This document shows positions 34,498 through 47,099 of a stretch of 64,000 nucleotides of DNA, one piece after another. Under the pieces are notes generated by a model. That model did no database searches, was not told the DNA's origin, and saw only the letters and a program-made list of their open reading frames with translations. The position numbers and the translations under genes were made by a program. Position 1 is the stretch's first letter. The number at the start of each line of letters is the position of its first letter. The stretch lies in assembly GCF_000247695.1 (NCBI RefSeq), contig NW_004624805.1, positions 1,241,433 to 1,305,432 of the forward strand. Reading direction: 5' to 3'. This DNA is from Heterocephalus glaber. Taxonomy: Eukaryota; Chordata; Mammalia; Rodentia; Bathyergidae.

Positions 34498-36112
34498 ATG
34501 CCCCTTCGGCAGAGATGAACCCCGGTGACCTTGCCAAAGCTGATGCGTCCCAGCGGGCAGCTTGGCGGCCTTGAGCTCCACTGAGTCCCCCCAGGAGCTG
34601 AGACACTGGTTAAGTCATTCTTTCAGAGTCTAAGTGCTTCAGCCCCACACAGGATGGCTGCGAACACAAGACAAAGGCTGAGGCAACACTGGAGAAAAAC
34701 CACGACCGCTGTAACCGTCCTCAGCACCTGCGTGCGGCTGGCATTCGGGGGGCTTTACCTGTACAACCTCCTCCTCCAGCTCACAGCCCTGACACCTGGA
34801 GCGCAATAACTCAGCGACCACTCGGACTGTGTGCTCTTGCACAGCAGACCACACACCCGCTCCCCACCAGGGTGGCCAGCTGGCCCGGGCTGGCCTCGGA
34901 CTTTCCTGGGTGTTAGCACGAACGTTCCCAAGCCCCGACAGCTTTGCTCAACTCCAGGCAAACGAATGGTTGCCCATTAACATACACACGCGTGTACCAG
35001 AACCCTGACAGTAAGGAACATACAACCCCAGAATTCAGACCCCACCCAGGAAATCAGCAAGCTGAGCGCAAAGGGAGAATTTATTTATCCAACCCCCGCT
35101 GTTTGGTGCCAGAGGCCAGGCTGTGGCTCTCTCGACTCAGAAGACCAGAACCAAGGGCCTGGGGCTGAGGCCTGACCTCACTGTGGTCGCTCACAATTGT
35201 AAAGAGACACGCGCTGCACAGACTCAGACAGGGTGGGTGCCTAAGGGACTTCAGGTGGACTTCCTGTGCAGTGGGAACCGCACCCTTGTCAAGGAGGCCA
35301 AAAACGGCCCCAAAATGCCACGGAAAGCATGGTGCATCCATTAAACCAACGTGCAAAGCAGCCACTTTCCTGTGGGCTGAAGACGAGGAGGATTTGTGAT
35401 GAAATACTTTCCAGGCAGCTTGGTCATCCCAAACCGTATCATTTTCTACTTTATAACAAGATGCAAATTACTTTTAAAAACTATGGAGAAATTAAGATTT
35501 TTTTCTAACATTTGTTAACCATACATGAAAATCCAATCAAATCTATTGTATCAGCAAACTCGATGTTCCTATTAGTGGATTTCAGGCACTGTCAAAAGCT
35601 GAATTATCAAAACCTATCAAATGTTCAGTCTACTAAGGAGGAAAACCGGGCTGGTAAATTTGAAAGATATTTTTGTTCCTGGAGTAGATGCCATCATGAG
35701 CTTTCTGTTTAGCCTTTAGTTAAACAGATAATTAAATTAATCATCATATCCCTGTCTGTGGTTTACCTAATTAAGTTTCTTTCTTTGGAGATAAATAGAA
35801 AACTATACTATTTTTATTTATTTATACTTATATTAAGTGTGTAAACTTACCAGAGAATTATATATTGAGAGTGGAAGTATGGGCCTTGAAATATGGTGTA
35901 GATTACTGGGACAATCTAGGGACAAAATACTTGCTGCTAATCATGTAAAAATTGAAGGCAGAGGGATTTGGGGAAAGAAAACAGGAACAACTTCACCCAA
36001 GCGAGCCTGTTGAAGTCCAGAAAGGGTGTGGGATCTGAGAACCTCACAATGAACTGATGACCCCTCCAACCGCAATGAATGGGGTTTCTTAGGGGGTTTC
36101 TTAGGGGCTTGT
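34498..36112. other. No gene recognised
   Basis: GC-richer to about 35350, then AT-rich. The block 35700-35830 has many TAAT/ATTA words and tgtggttt. Short open frames only. Confidence 0.45.
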
Positions 36113-36203
36113 TTTTTCACTTTTCCTTTTTGGTCCTGGGAATCGAATCCAGGGTCTCGTGCTTGCTGGGCAGGTGCTGTGCCACTGAGCTACATCTCTG
36201 GCC
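36113..36203 (-). mobile_element. Older ID SINE
   Basis: Inverted ID: tcctgggaatcgaatccagg ... gccactgagctacatctctg. More diverged than the young copies and with a different middle. Confidence 0.75.
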
Positions 36204-36210
36204 GTGAACG

Positions 36211-36935
36211 TTTTTTTTTTTTTAATTAACTTTATTGGTACATTTTAGGTGTACAGTATACTGACACTCATCATTGGAAATCTGCACCTTTACATAATCT
36301 CTCTTGGTTCTTATTTTTTCCCCCTTTCCCTGCCCTCCCTTCACCCCCTCCACCCCTCCCTATTTACAAAGACTTTGTTTCCATTTTTTCATTTTCTCAT
36401 ATTAACACCATTCCCTTCTTTCCTTTCCCCTTCCCCTCCCACTTCCCCTTCCCCTTTGCCCCTTTTCTTCCTATCTCACATTATCTATTATACCTTTTAG
36501 TCCTTATTTACACTTTCAGTTTCTCACACTAGAGAAAATATTTGATATTTACAAATGTGTATCCTGTTTATTTCACTTAAGAGTATGGCCTCAATGTGCA
36601 TCCATTTAGCTATAAATGTTTCTAGTTTCTCATTCTTTATGGCTGAGTAGTACTCCATTTTATTTAAAAACCACATTTTCTTTATCCAGTCTCCAGTTGA
36701 TGGGCATTGGGCTGCTTCCAAGCTTTAGCTATTACAAACTGTACCGCTATAGACATGGGTGCACATGTATCACTGTGGTATGATTCTTTTAATTCTTTGG
36801 GGAAGATACCCAGCAGGGGAATAGCTGGGTCATATGGGACCTCTAGTCCTAGTTCTTTGAGGAATCTCCATACTGACTTCCACAGTGGCTACACCAGCCT
36901 GCACTCCCACCAGCAGTTAACACACAGCCCTCCAA
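36211..36935 (-). mobile_element. L1 3' end (ORF2 tail and 3' UTR)
   Basis: On the minus strand the end of ORF2 is still partly readable (MEYYSAIKN and KWMHIEAILLSEINR at about 36560-36660), followed by a purine-rich 3' UTR and a 13-base A tail (T run 36211-36223). The rest of ORF2 and all of ORF1 are missing, as is usual for 5'-truncated L1. The 3' UTR is homologous to the plus-strand copy at 61105, so this family is native to the genome. Confidence 0.82.
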
Positions 36936-37303
36936 GTTCATGACTCACATTTGGGACCAGGCAGATGGTCCACCCCAAGTCGAGACTCCATCAAGTTCTC
37001 AGAGAGGAACTGAGTGCCCATGAGTAGATGGGAAGACAGTTCCCCACAGCCTCCCTCAGTTCTGCAGGCTGTATGGGGCTGGGCGTCGCCGTACCCAGCG
37101 AGTGAGGTGGCCTTCTAGCCCAGAACAGCCATGGGCACTGAGTTGCAAGGCAAGCTGTCTAACTCAGCCCCTGAGCCCTGTCTAAGCTCTGCTCTTCTGA
37201 GGCTTTCTGACAGGGGAGCACGGTGTCCACATCAGTGCCTCAGCCAGGCCTTGTTGGGTGATGCTACTGAGCCTGTTGATTAGAGAGAAGACCAACTGCC
37301 AAA
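36936..37303. other. No gene recognised
   Basis: Unique-looking sequence between an L1 and a SINE. Confidence 0.35.
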
Positions 37304-37408
37304 AGCTGGCTCACCTGTGATCCCAGCTCTCTGGGAGGCTGAGGCAGTAAGACTGCAAGCTCACCTTAGGGGCTCAATGAGATCCTGACTCAAAATGAAT
37401 AATGAAAA
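37304..37408 (+). mobile_element. B1-type SINE
   Basis: 7SL-like words gtgatcccagctctctggga, ggctgaggcagtaagactgc and gagatcctgactcaaaatga in sense order. A weak ID-like continuation may follow. Confidence 0.65.
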
Positions 37409-39840
37409 GATCAGGCGTGATTGGTGAGTGGCTCAGTGTGAAGGTCCAGTCACAGCACTGCCAAAGCAGACAAGCAGCAGCAGAAGCCCGACCATTGGTG
37501 CAATGCCAACCGGCAGCCAGACATCACCCTGGGCCCTCTGCAAGCCGTCCCAGGTCAGCCCCCAGGCCTGTGCAGTGGGCATTCCCCTCCATGTGCTCAC
37601 AGGCAAACTCGGCAGCTGGCCAGCAGTTAGGAGTCGCCCACTCCGATTTGTGCACACACTTCACCACTGTTTCATAGCACAGGAGGCACCTTCCTTGTCC
37701 AAAACCCTCAGTGCACATGGGGACAGGTCCTGAGTGCCAGACGGAAGAACAGCTCCTTCAGTGGAAACCAAGAGCAGCTGTTCTGCCCTTCAGTGAGGAC
37801 CTGCTTCAGATGGCAGGAGCTGCTGGAGCAGGCAGGTAGAGGATGGGCTGAGTGGCCGGTCTGCGGGCTGCTCACAGGCGAGGGGCCTACTCTCTGGGAA
37901 TTAGCTGCTGAGGGGTGGAGTCTCCCAAAGCCCTTAGGACCCCGAGATGTCATGGGTTGTGAACTACAGAAGGCAAGGACATGACGGGATGGGAGGATCC
38001 ACAGGAACTCCTCTCTGTGCACCTTTTACTCTCCCGGGATGACACTGCAGTCGTCACACATGCTATGCACATGCTATGCACACACTATGCACACGCTATA
38101 GGCAGTGCTGCCCTCTCTGCAGTGCCCTGGACACACACTGCTCACCAGTCCACGGGGCTAACGCTCCTGCCCAACTTAGCACCTTCCTTCGGTGTGACGC
38201 TCATGAGTGGGGCTCCAGTCACTGGGGAGCTTGAATCGGCATTAGCTTGTCTGCTTCTTTAACAGCTCGGGCTTCCATTTCATAGAGGAGGCATCTGACA
38301 GCTATGTTGGTGTGAATGCTTTTTCGGGATGGTGCTCATTCCAAGTCTTTCGGTTTCATTTGTCTTTGACAATTTTCTGCTTGCTTTGGGACCATAAAAA
38401 AGGGAATTGTGGCAGACAGGACAATGTGCCCCGTGCGTCTCCCGTGCTCTGGTCAACGCTGAGAAGTAGCAGGAGCTCGGGGATGGGGGTCCTGTCAGCC
38501 ACATAACTTAGCTCTGTGGCCCCAGACTGAAGCTGCGGACAGACGGACGGAGGGGCAGCCCTGCCAGGCCTGCCCCTCACCTGGGGCCTGAGCATTCGGA
38601 TCTCATTATGCAAAGAGAAAACCAAGGGGAGAAGTGAGGGCCCCACGCCACCCAGAGGGCCTTCTGCAGCTTGACAGTCGGGTTCCTATAGCCTCCACAT
38701 TAGAACCCGGGGACTAGCTGTCTACCACGCCTCCTGGTGCTTCCGGTTAGGTTTGTTTTTCCAGTCTCTAGAAGGCAAAGACAGTAAGAGAATTCAAGTC
38801 ATAGGACTCATAGGACTGGGGAGGGTCGTGCCAAGGCCCAGGGCGAGGGCTCAGAAGTGCCAGCCGTCAGTGAAATGGGGCCAACAGCATTTCCCACGTA
38901 TGCCTGGCATGCACAGCACTAGAGTCACGAAGTGCTGGGATGAGGGTCCCCAGGGTGGGCACTTCAAGAGCAGGTCCAGCAGGCTCCTACACACACTTGG
39001 GCCCAAATGCGTGAGTCTACCTAGGGCTTTGGGCTGTCTCGGTTTGGTGGTTGGTGCCGGGGCCGTTTGCAGGCAGACAGATCTAATTTAGATTCTCAGG
39101 TCACCTTTTAGACAGATCTACATGATGGGCAACAAGTTTCTGGCTTTAAACTGAGTCTTTGTCTCAATTAATGGATACTAAATCCACCCTGTCAAGTGGT
39201 ATCAGTGCATGCTGCATCTCAGATGCTCTCCTGGGTGCTGGGGATATATAGGGAATATCCTTGGAAATAAGTTTTAACCCTTGTGACACTACCACAGGGC
39301 CTGCAGATCGCTCACAGACAAATCCACCCTGCTAGTGCCTCCCCACTAGTCCTCCATGGTCTGAAAATGCTGTGGGTGAGGTGTGCAGACTCAGCGTGTG
39401 GGCTGCACTTGAGCAGGGCCCACGAAGACCAGCCGCTAATTCAGTGCACCCGCTCCTCCCCTGCCCTGCCAGGGCCTCAGTGCCACCCTGCTAAAGCTTG
39501 CATGGCGGTGACAGGCTGAGCTGTGGTCACCGGTGCAGAGCACAGCCTCAGGGACGGAGGCTCAGAGCCCAGAGGAAATTCACAGAGCAGGCGCCCCATG
39601 TGGCCCACGGCCCAGGCTGCTGTCAGGGGAGAAAGGTTAAGGCCCTCCAGACACTGCTGTGCAGACTGCAAGCTAGGGTACTGTAAACATCCTGGACTGT
39701 ATCTGTGTTTTTAACGATTAGTAGAAAATCTGTGGAAAGTATGGTTTGAATTAAGACGAACATAACTTAATAAAAATGGCTATAATACCCCGAATGGTCT
39801 CCGGTAGTGGACGGCCGTGGGCTTTGGAGCCCGATGACCG
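37409..39840. other. No gene recognised
   Basis: Mostly unique-looking. Frames of up to 112 codons have no known domain. Contains the small tandem repeat at 38058-38100, listed separately. Confidence 0.45.
38058..38100. repeat. 11-bp tandem repeat, 4 copies
   Basis: acatgctatgc, acatgctatgc, acacactatgc, acacgctata in exact 11-base steps. Confidence 0.85.
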
Positions 39841-40190
39841 ATGTGTCAGGCAGCTTTTGTTGCTATAATGAAATACCTGAGAAAATCGACTTAGAAGGAG
39901 CAAGGGCTGAAGTGGGCTTGGGTGTCAGAGTTTCCGTCTGTGTTGGCCTCGTCGCTCTGGACCGGGGCAGGCAGAACATCGCAGTGGACCTAAGTTGCTC
40001 ACCTGCTGGCCGCTGGGAGGCAGAGGCAGAGAAAGCAAGGCAGGGGCTGAGGACAGCCTCCCCTTCCAGGCAGCACCCCAGGGACCACTTCCTCCCGCTG
40101 GCCAGGCCCCCAGCATTGTCACTTCCTCCAGTAACAGCATCAGCCGGGGACCACGCTCAGCATGAGCTCCAGGGGCGTTTCTGATCAGGG
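39841..40190 (-). mobile_element. MaLR-like LTR
   Basis: On the plus strand it starts gtgtcaggcagcttttgttg, ctataatgaaatacctgaga (inverted LTR end) and runs through aggaccacttcctcccgctg to about atcagggtgtgac. Moderately diverged; long frames across it are chance. Confidence 0.6.
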
Positions 40191-42299
40191 TGTGACAGTT
40201 GGCCCTGGAAGGCTGGCTTTGCCCAGAAAGCTTGCTGTGCCGCCCCAGGCAGGTGGCGCGTTCTCTCGAGGCCCGGGGAGCATGTGACTCCCTGCCTAAG
40301 AGCCCTGTGGAGAGCAAGACTGAGAATGAATGTCCAGCCCTGTGTGGAAGACATTCAGTGTGGCGTAGCTCTTGTCATCATTTCTCACGGGACTGAGCTT
40401 CAGCCAAGCCTCACTCCTTACCCGTATCACTCCTGTGAGGGTGCGGGTCTGGTATTATCTGTAGATGAGGATTAAGTCCCTCACTGGGCCAGCTGTGGCC
40501 TGGACTCGATTCTGCCACTGCCCTGTGGCTCCTGCTTCAGAGGTCTCAGTCATGGGCCCACGTGCACTCCAGCCTCCGAGCCTTCTGCCTAGCCTCGTGG
40601 GTGCTTGTTCGATGCCCAGTGCCCGCCCTCAGCCTGGCCGTCGGACTCAGCCCGGCTGCCTGGGGCAGAGAAACCACCAGCTGCGTGTGCTCGCACCACG
40701 CCAGCTGCCAGCCCCTCTGCAGGCCAGTCAGAGGGAGGTCGGTACCAGGAACCACTTCAGCACGGACCCCAACCCGCCGCTGCAGTTTTATCCGTTATGA
40801 GAGTTTACTGCAAACTAAATTGACAGCTAAAAAGCCTCCAACAAGGAGAAGCCCACAAGTTTAGTGGCGCTTATTAATTCATGGGCTGTTGCACCAGATG
40901 AGCAATCCGTAAAGGCAGCGAAGGGTTGAGATTCGGCTAGGCCCAGGCTTGCTGTCTGTGCTCACGGCTACCACGCTGCTTCCGGTGCGAGCCGCCCGGG
41001 CGGGACCCGCTGCAGTCCCGGCGCTCCGACCCGACAGGCTCCGCCCTGCAGTCACTGATTCGATGCGATGAGGAAGAGAGGGCCCAGCCTGCACGGACCA
41101 CCGGGCTCTGCTCCCAGCCCTTCCTCCCTGGAACTCTAGACTCTCACTGAGCATGTGGCACTCGGGCTCCAGTTTCCTCCTCTGCGAAATGGGCGGGTGG
41201 GGGTAGTGTTTTTCGATGTCCTTTGCCCAAGATCCCAGGTCCAGCTGGCTCAGCACACTGTTGGCCACCAGTGCCCTGCCCAGGAGAGGCCCCATCATCT
41301 TGGCCGGGCACTGACGAGGCCTGGGAATGAGTGCACCCTGCTTGTCAAATGCTGCTCCCCAACATCAGAGGAAAGAGTCCGAGGGGCTGGAAGGCTGCCC
41401 CACTGCGGCGGGGACTCCCTTCCCAGAGCAAGCCTTGCTTAGGAGCTCCCACCAGTGCGCACTGCCCCCAGAGAGCAGAGGGGTTGGGTCCGCAGGCCTG
41501 GCGTTATTCCTAGGTGGCAGCTGCCTTTCTGGGTCCGCTGCAGCTCCATCGGGAAGGTCTTCAGTTGGTGAGCAATAACACAAAAGAGGGGCAGCAGCGG
41601 AAGTGGGCCACTTGGAGGCACTGCTCCCCACACCCCAGGGGCGGGCGCCAGAGAGCTGGAATGGGGACCTGTGGTGCCCAGTGGGCCGCCTGGCGTCGCC
41701 TGTGCTTCCTGTGCGCCCAGAGCCAACCCAGCGGGTGGGTGTCAGGGCTACCTCTCCTGCCTAGACCCTGCCTGGCAGGCAGGCGGTTGCAGCAGGCTGC
41801 TGCCTCCTCCCTGGAGCTGCCAAGCCGGCCAGGCCCAGGAAGGACTTGGTCGGACTCTCTGGGCCCTGCGCTTGCCGCCCTCAGAGCTTGCAAGTCCCTT
41901 ACCTGGCTCTCTGTGCTCGGCTTCATAACATTCAGTGAGCCCTTCTGCCCCACCCTGCCTGCCTTCACGTCTGATTTCTCAGCACTACAGGAGGCGAACA
42001 TAGAAGCCTGAGAAGGCCTGATGCTAAGTCCCTCGGCCTGGTCAGGACGGGGCCACAGGAGCTGCTGTCACGAGGACCCATAAGCACCGTGGGCGTTTGA
42101 GGAACTGGGACAGCACAGGCCGATGCTCTTCGACCACGTAAATTTATTGCGTTAGGCAATAAACACTATAGATTTCACCCCTTTCAATCAATTCCATTAC
42201 TGTGTTGGCTTGATTATTTCATAATCAGTGTTGTACATCACAAAATGGAATCAGGACTTGTAATTTGCATTCATGAAAATATTAGAAAACACTTGGTCT
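40191..42299. other. GC-rich, no gene recognised
   Basis: A dense CpG patch lies at about 40980-41070. A weaker CTCF-like match (12 of 15) occurs at 41508-41522. Frames of up to 165 codons (41514-42011 plus) carry no recognisable domain. Confidence 0.45.
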
Positions 42300-42493
42300 G
42301 TTTGTTCCTGCCCTGAGGATTGAACCCAGGACCTTCACACTGAGTTGCATCTCTAACTCTTTTTAAATTTTTTCTTTTGAGACAAGGTCTTGCTAAGTTG
42401 CGATGTAGCCCAGGCTTCACTTGACCGTGCAGTCTTCCTGCCTCAGCCTCCTAGAACGCAGGGATTACAGGTGAGCATCACCATGTCTAGCTG
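42300..42493 (-). mobile_element. B1-dID SINE
   Basis: Inverted ID part (gaggattgaacccaggacc) then inverted B1 (ttttgagacaaggtcttgc ... acgcagggattacaggtg). Confidence 0.78.
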
Positions 42494-42534
42494 ACGCTTA
42501 GCATTTTTGTCAAAGTGACTTTCATTTCAGTTTG

Positions 42535-42745
42535 GAGGTACTCACACTGCTAGGCGTGTACTCGGCGCTGGGCTCTGTTCTGAGTGATCTCTTTGGCGCT
42601 GCGTTCTCACTGCCGTCGTCAGTCCTGTGTGGTGCTTGCTGCTGTTATCCCCGAACTGTGTGTGGGAAGTGGGACGAGCAGGACGTTCACCCCTGTAGGT
42701 GCCAAGTGGCAGAGCTGGGACTTGAACCCCCGCCAGCTCCTGTTT
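42535..42745 (-). mobile_element. MIR/L2-type ancient repeat
   Basis: Inverted MIR-like words: tgctgttatccccgaactgt, ggtgccaagtggcagagc and tgggacttgaaccccc. Strongly diverged. Confidence 0.5.
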
Positions 42746-44139
42746 TCAGTTCCCTGCCCCGTCTGAAGGGATGCACTTGGTCTGAGTTGTCTGCAGCCCA
42801 GCCTGCTCCGGTTCTAGGCGCTCAGCGGTGACCACGCCCTGGGGCCCAGCCCTTTCCTCCGACTGCCCGGCTCCAGCGACATCCTTCCAAGACCCTGTGT
42901 TCTTGTGCAGGTCCAGCCACCTCGGGACAAGACAGGGCCATGGGCAGCCTAGGTAGGAGGGTGACAGGTGGAGCAGGACATGAAGACTGGAATTGGAAGC
43001 GCGTCGTCTCCGGACTCTGGGGAATGCACGTAACCTCTCCGAATGCTTCTTTGCCATCACTGGGGTCACAGCCCCACGGTGCCCTAACATGACAACATGT
43101 GAGTGTCATGTGGGGTGGCAGAAGTGAAGGACCACAGGGCACGACGCATGCACAGGCCATGGGCCCCTGAGCCCCTCCATGTGTCTGTGAAGAGGGAGGG
43201 TGGCCTTCCCTGTGGCCCTGCAGTGTGCGGACAGATCCTGAGGAGATGTGAGATGCACATCGGATTTGACAGTCAGCCGACCTCAGGTGGCTCGGGATCA
43301 TGCTCCCAGGGGAGGAGCCAGGTGGTTCCTCCACCCATTTGTGTGGTTTGGGGATAATTTTGTCTGAAGATGAGGGACAAAGGAAAATGACTCTTCAGAT
43401 CCCTTCTATCCCGGGCATTCCAGAGGAATGGCCCTGAGGACGTCACAGTCCAGGCTGTGCTCAGATTCCAGTGAGCAGACCAGAAGCCAAGCCAGCAGCC
43501 AGTGTAGCTGAGGTTGTTCATTCACAGAAATGGTCCCTTGCTATGAGATGCTGCCTACCCCAGGAACCTGGTAACAGGCTCATTAATTCTTGAAGCCAGG
43601 GGGGTCATAAGGTGGACTGAAGCTGAAATGATTCACTGTCGTGTAATATTTTTCCTAACTGGATCAGTTCCTCCCCCACCTATGTACTGTTGGTGTGCGG
43701 TTGAGCACACAGAAGTCACATGCCACAGAGCACATGCATCTCACGGTCAGAAGCAAGGAGACTATTGAAGAAGGATGCTCAGCCTTTGAGAAAGCAGCTC
43801 TTTATGTCTGAAGTTCGAATTCCATAGCTGTGATTCAGTTACATGATCCTCTGGGCGTTGGGCAGAAAACCTCAATTCAAGCAGATCTGCTTCTCCCCTG
43901 TTCGCTTCTAAAAACGAAGGCATTCATCAGCTCTTAAGAGCAAGCTGCATCCATGGCTTGCTTCTCCCAAAATGCATCAGCAAACTGTCACGTTACAAAG
44001 GGCTGCAGCACGGACACAGTGACCTCCTAATGGAGGGCAAGGAGAAGGCTTCCCACTCAGAATGAGGGGATACAGACGGGGACGCTGTGCCAGCACTGAA
44101 GCAATGACTGTGTGTGCTTGCAGCACACGTCCAGAATTT
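42746..44139. other. No gene recognised
   Basis: Unique-looking. The 170-codon minus frame at 42822-43334 has no recognisable domain. Confidence 0.45.
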
Positions 44140-44310
44140 ACAAAGCACCTTTCTCCCTAACAACCCAGAGAGGTCGGGGGTGGCCACTGTTGTTATGATT
44201 CTTAATTATTATTACCCCACTTAGTGATGAGAAAGCCAAAGCTCCAAGAAGCAAGCTCCTGTCAAAGGCTTCACAGGCACTAGGGCAAATGAAGGACCTG
44301 AAACCCGGCT
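44140..44310 (-). mobile_element. MIR fragment
   Basis: Inverted MIR: attattattaccccacttag, tgatgagaaagccaaagctc, acaggcactagggcaaatg, ggacctgaaacccggct. Confidence 0.6.
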
Positions 44311-44344
44311 AGCTGGGCTCAAATCTTAGTGCTGATCAGAAGAT

Positions 44345-45300
44345 CAGCAAAAGATCACCAGAAGATCCCATCATGAACCCCATAATCTTGCATGTTGAAA
44401 TCCCAAGACTAAAATCTCTAAGTTCTAAAATCCCCAAATAACAATCCCAAAACATTGAAATCCTAAAACCCAAAATGTAACTCCCATTGGAAAAACAGTC
44501 ATAGAAGGCAGAAAGTCAAATTCTAGGGGAAGGATTTGTGTGTTCTCAGTTATCTGTAGGATAGTTGCATCATGTAGTGTAAAATAAATATCAGAATCCT
44601 AGCCAAGCAGAAGCAGTTTCCCAGAGTCCTAATCTGTTTACGCATGTTTGGCAGGTCTGACTCTGTCAAAGAGCATCATTACCACCCTGACTTTGCGTGT
44701 CAGCATTGTGTGTGCACAGGAAAACCTCAATAGCTTGTAAACACTCGAGGAGAGGAGCATTTTTATATCCTCATTTGCGAAAGACAAGATTTGAGATCTC
44801 AGCTCTGCACAGCGTGTGCAGCGGTGGCCCAGAGAGGTTCTCCGTGGGTGTCTATCTCAGAAGACCTGGAGTTGTCCGTCATGGCGTTTCAGACGACAAC
44901 GGTGACCAAGCTGGCTGCACACAATGGTCAACCACAGTGACATGCATGTGCATATTTCACTTTTGACTATTGTGTTACAAATACGGATCCTCTGCTCATA
45001 AATGTGACGCTCATGAGACTGTCATTAGTGCGTCTGGGTACTTACGCTTGTAAAATTATGTGTTCTGTTGTGCATTGTGCTGTCTACAAAGGCCTATGGA
45101 GTGCTCTGTCATGTTTTTATGTTTCTCAGATAAGTCCCACTTAAAGGTGTAAGTATCTCTTAAAGAGTTCCTTAGAACTATTTTTTTCCAGAATTATATT
45201 TTTAATTTGATCTTTCAGAACTTTAGGCTTTAGGGGTTTTGATCTTCTGGGATTTCAGCATCTGGGACGGTGGCATTCGGGATGGGGCCCAAACTCTTCC
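44345..45300. mobile_element. Probable MULE-MuDR type DNA transposon (Ricksha-like)
   Basis: The left end is a chain of words like ttgaaatcccaagactaaaa, aaatccccaaataacaatcc and cattgaaatcctaaaaccc. The right end, read inverted, gives gatgctgaaatcccagaaga and caaaacccctaaagcctaaa. Together they look like long, diverged terminal inverted repeats made of aatcccaaaa-type units, as I recall for the mammalian Ricksha element. The inside (44680-45100) shows no transposase frame. The identification rests on recollection; an unrelated element with similar ends is possible. Confidence 0.45.
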
Positions 45301-46378
45301 CTCCGGGCCAATGAGAACAACTCCTGCTGGAGTAGCCTGCGGGGTGGGCTGTTCTGACGTGTGCCATCTGCAGGGTGCCCCTCGGTTCCAGGCCACATCT
45401 GTCCTCAGGCGGTGCTGCTCTGCTTCTGTGGCACCTGGGATCACTGGGGTCTCCGCACTCCTCTGAGTGTGAGGGGCACCACCCTGGCTCTGCCGGAAAC
45501 GGCCGGGTCTTCCTAGGCCAGGCCCCCTACGAGGAGGCTCCAGGTACAAAGCTCCAAGGCCTCCCTTTGTCCCCTTCCCCTGGGACTACTCCACCCGGAT
45601 GCCTTGCCGCTCAGGCCCCAGGGGACCTCTCAGTCCTGGCCGCGTTTGCCCTTCCGCCCCCTGCTTGTGAGTGCAGAGTGGGTAAGGACCACAGCTCACT
45701 CAGCATCGTGCTCTAAGGCAAGAGTCAGTGCCAATGCTGCGGAACATGAATGGAAGGAGAAAGTAATTAACTCAGTAGTTATTAGGGACAACAGTAGGGA
45801 AAGGAATAGGTGGATTTTATCTATGCTGACACTTTTCCCGAAGAAAACTAATAGTGAGATGTTTAACAACATTAAAATTTTAGCATTTAAAATGGTGGCT
45901 CTAACCCAGCCCTGGAAGTGACATGGTGAATCCAAGTACGTTTTATTCTTTCACTGTGTTCACAAAAACGCTGGTCTTCGGCAAGTTCACAGGGGGCCCG
46001 GGAGGACTGGTGGGGAGTCCACACAGGTCCTGATGGTGCCCTGTGGGCAGCTGGCCAAGCCCAGGCCCCGGACTGGGTGAGCAAATGGCTGCGTGGCAGA
46101 TCTCGAGGGCTGAGGGGTGCAGTGGGCAGATGGCCTGGGACAAGCTGGTCATGCAGCTCCAGTCAGGTCCTTCTGCTGAGCCCGAGCGTCCTCCTGTGGG
46201 CAGGGGCACGTGGTGTAGGATAGCGAAAACGAATCTTAGGCTGATTCTGCCCAACAAGACATTCTTCAGCAAGCCAACATAGACACAAACACATGATCTC
46301 TTCCTACAACTGGAGCAAGGTCCACTCTCTGGCTTTGTAACAAGGCAGGAACATTACTAGAGGGGGTTTGTGATCCCT
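45301..46378. other. No gene recognised
   Basis: GC-rich, then mixed. Short open frames without domains. Confidence 0.45.
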
Positions 46379-46462
46379 AAATATATATTTTATATATATA
46401 TATATATATGCATGTATGTATAATCAAGAACACTATATTTACACATATATATCAAGCAATAC

Positions 46463-46496
<34 letters not shown>
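46379..46496. repeat. Two (AT)n blocks
   Basis: TA runs at about 46379-46410 and 46465-46495, separated by a section with catatatatatcaagc-type words. Such runs can extrude as cruciforms. Confidence 0.9.
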
Positions 46497-46497
<1 letters not shown>

Positions 46498-46647
46498 ATC
46501 AAACACACATGCACACGTGCATATAGGTGGCCTGGGTTCAGAATCTTGCATCACACACATACAGGAAACCTCACTCATTCCTACTGAACCTGTTTCAGCT
46601 CAGGCTGGGCCAAGAATCCTTTTCCACTGCTGGTTTGGGGAAGCAAC

Positions 46648-46765
46648 ATGGTACTGTGGGTCAGAAGGACCCAGGTTCCAGTCCGTCTCTGTTCCGTCCC
46701 TGTAGATCCTGGTTTCCAGTTTGGAAAACAGAAATAATAATAAGTACTCTGTATTGATGAGACTG
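46648..46765 (+). mobile_element. MIR fragment
   Basis: MIR-like order: ggtactgtgggtcagaagg, acccaggttccagtccg, ccagtttggaaaacagaaat, aataataagtactctg. Confidence 0.55.
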
Positions 46766-47099
46766 ACATTTAAGCCCCCATACAGAGGCAAGTTATAGAA
46801 ATTCTAAGCCGCAGCAAGACATGCAGCATTTGTCTTTCTGTGCCTGACATTTCACCTAGTGTCGTGTCCTGCAGAGTCATTCGTGTAGCAAATGGCAGGG
46901 CTTTGTCTTCTGATCTGGTAGCCCGCCCTGGGGAGATGGTGCTGCAGTGTCTGGGCCTGGCCTCCTTTATCTGTGCGTCCTCTCAGAGAAGCGGAGGTGG
47001 TAACAGTTACCAGGGCACAGGGAGAAGGGGAGGGACAGAGGGAGGTCAGTCAAAGGGGACACAGCCCCAGCTGCCAGGAGGAAAATGTTCTGGTACTCT
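46766..47099. other. No gene recognised
   Basis: Unique-looking sequence with a 122-codon plus frame (46840-47208) of no known family, partly in the following L1 tail. Confidence 0.35.

Noticed and set aside
41508..41522. Second CTCF site
   Set aside because: Only 12 of 15 positions fit; such matches are common in GC-rich DNA.
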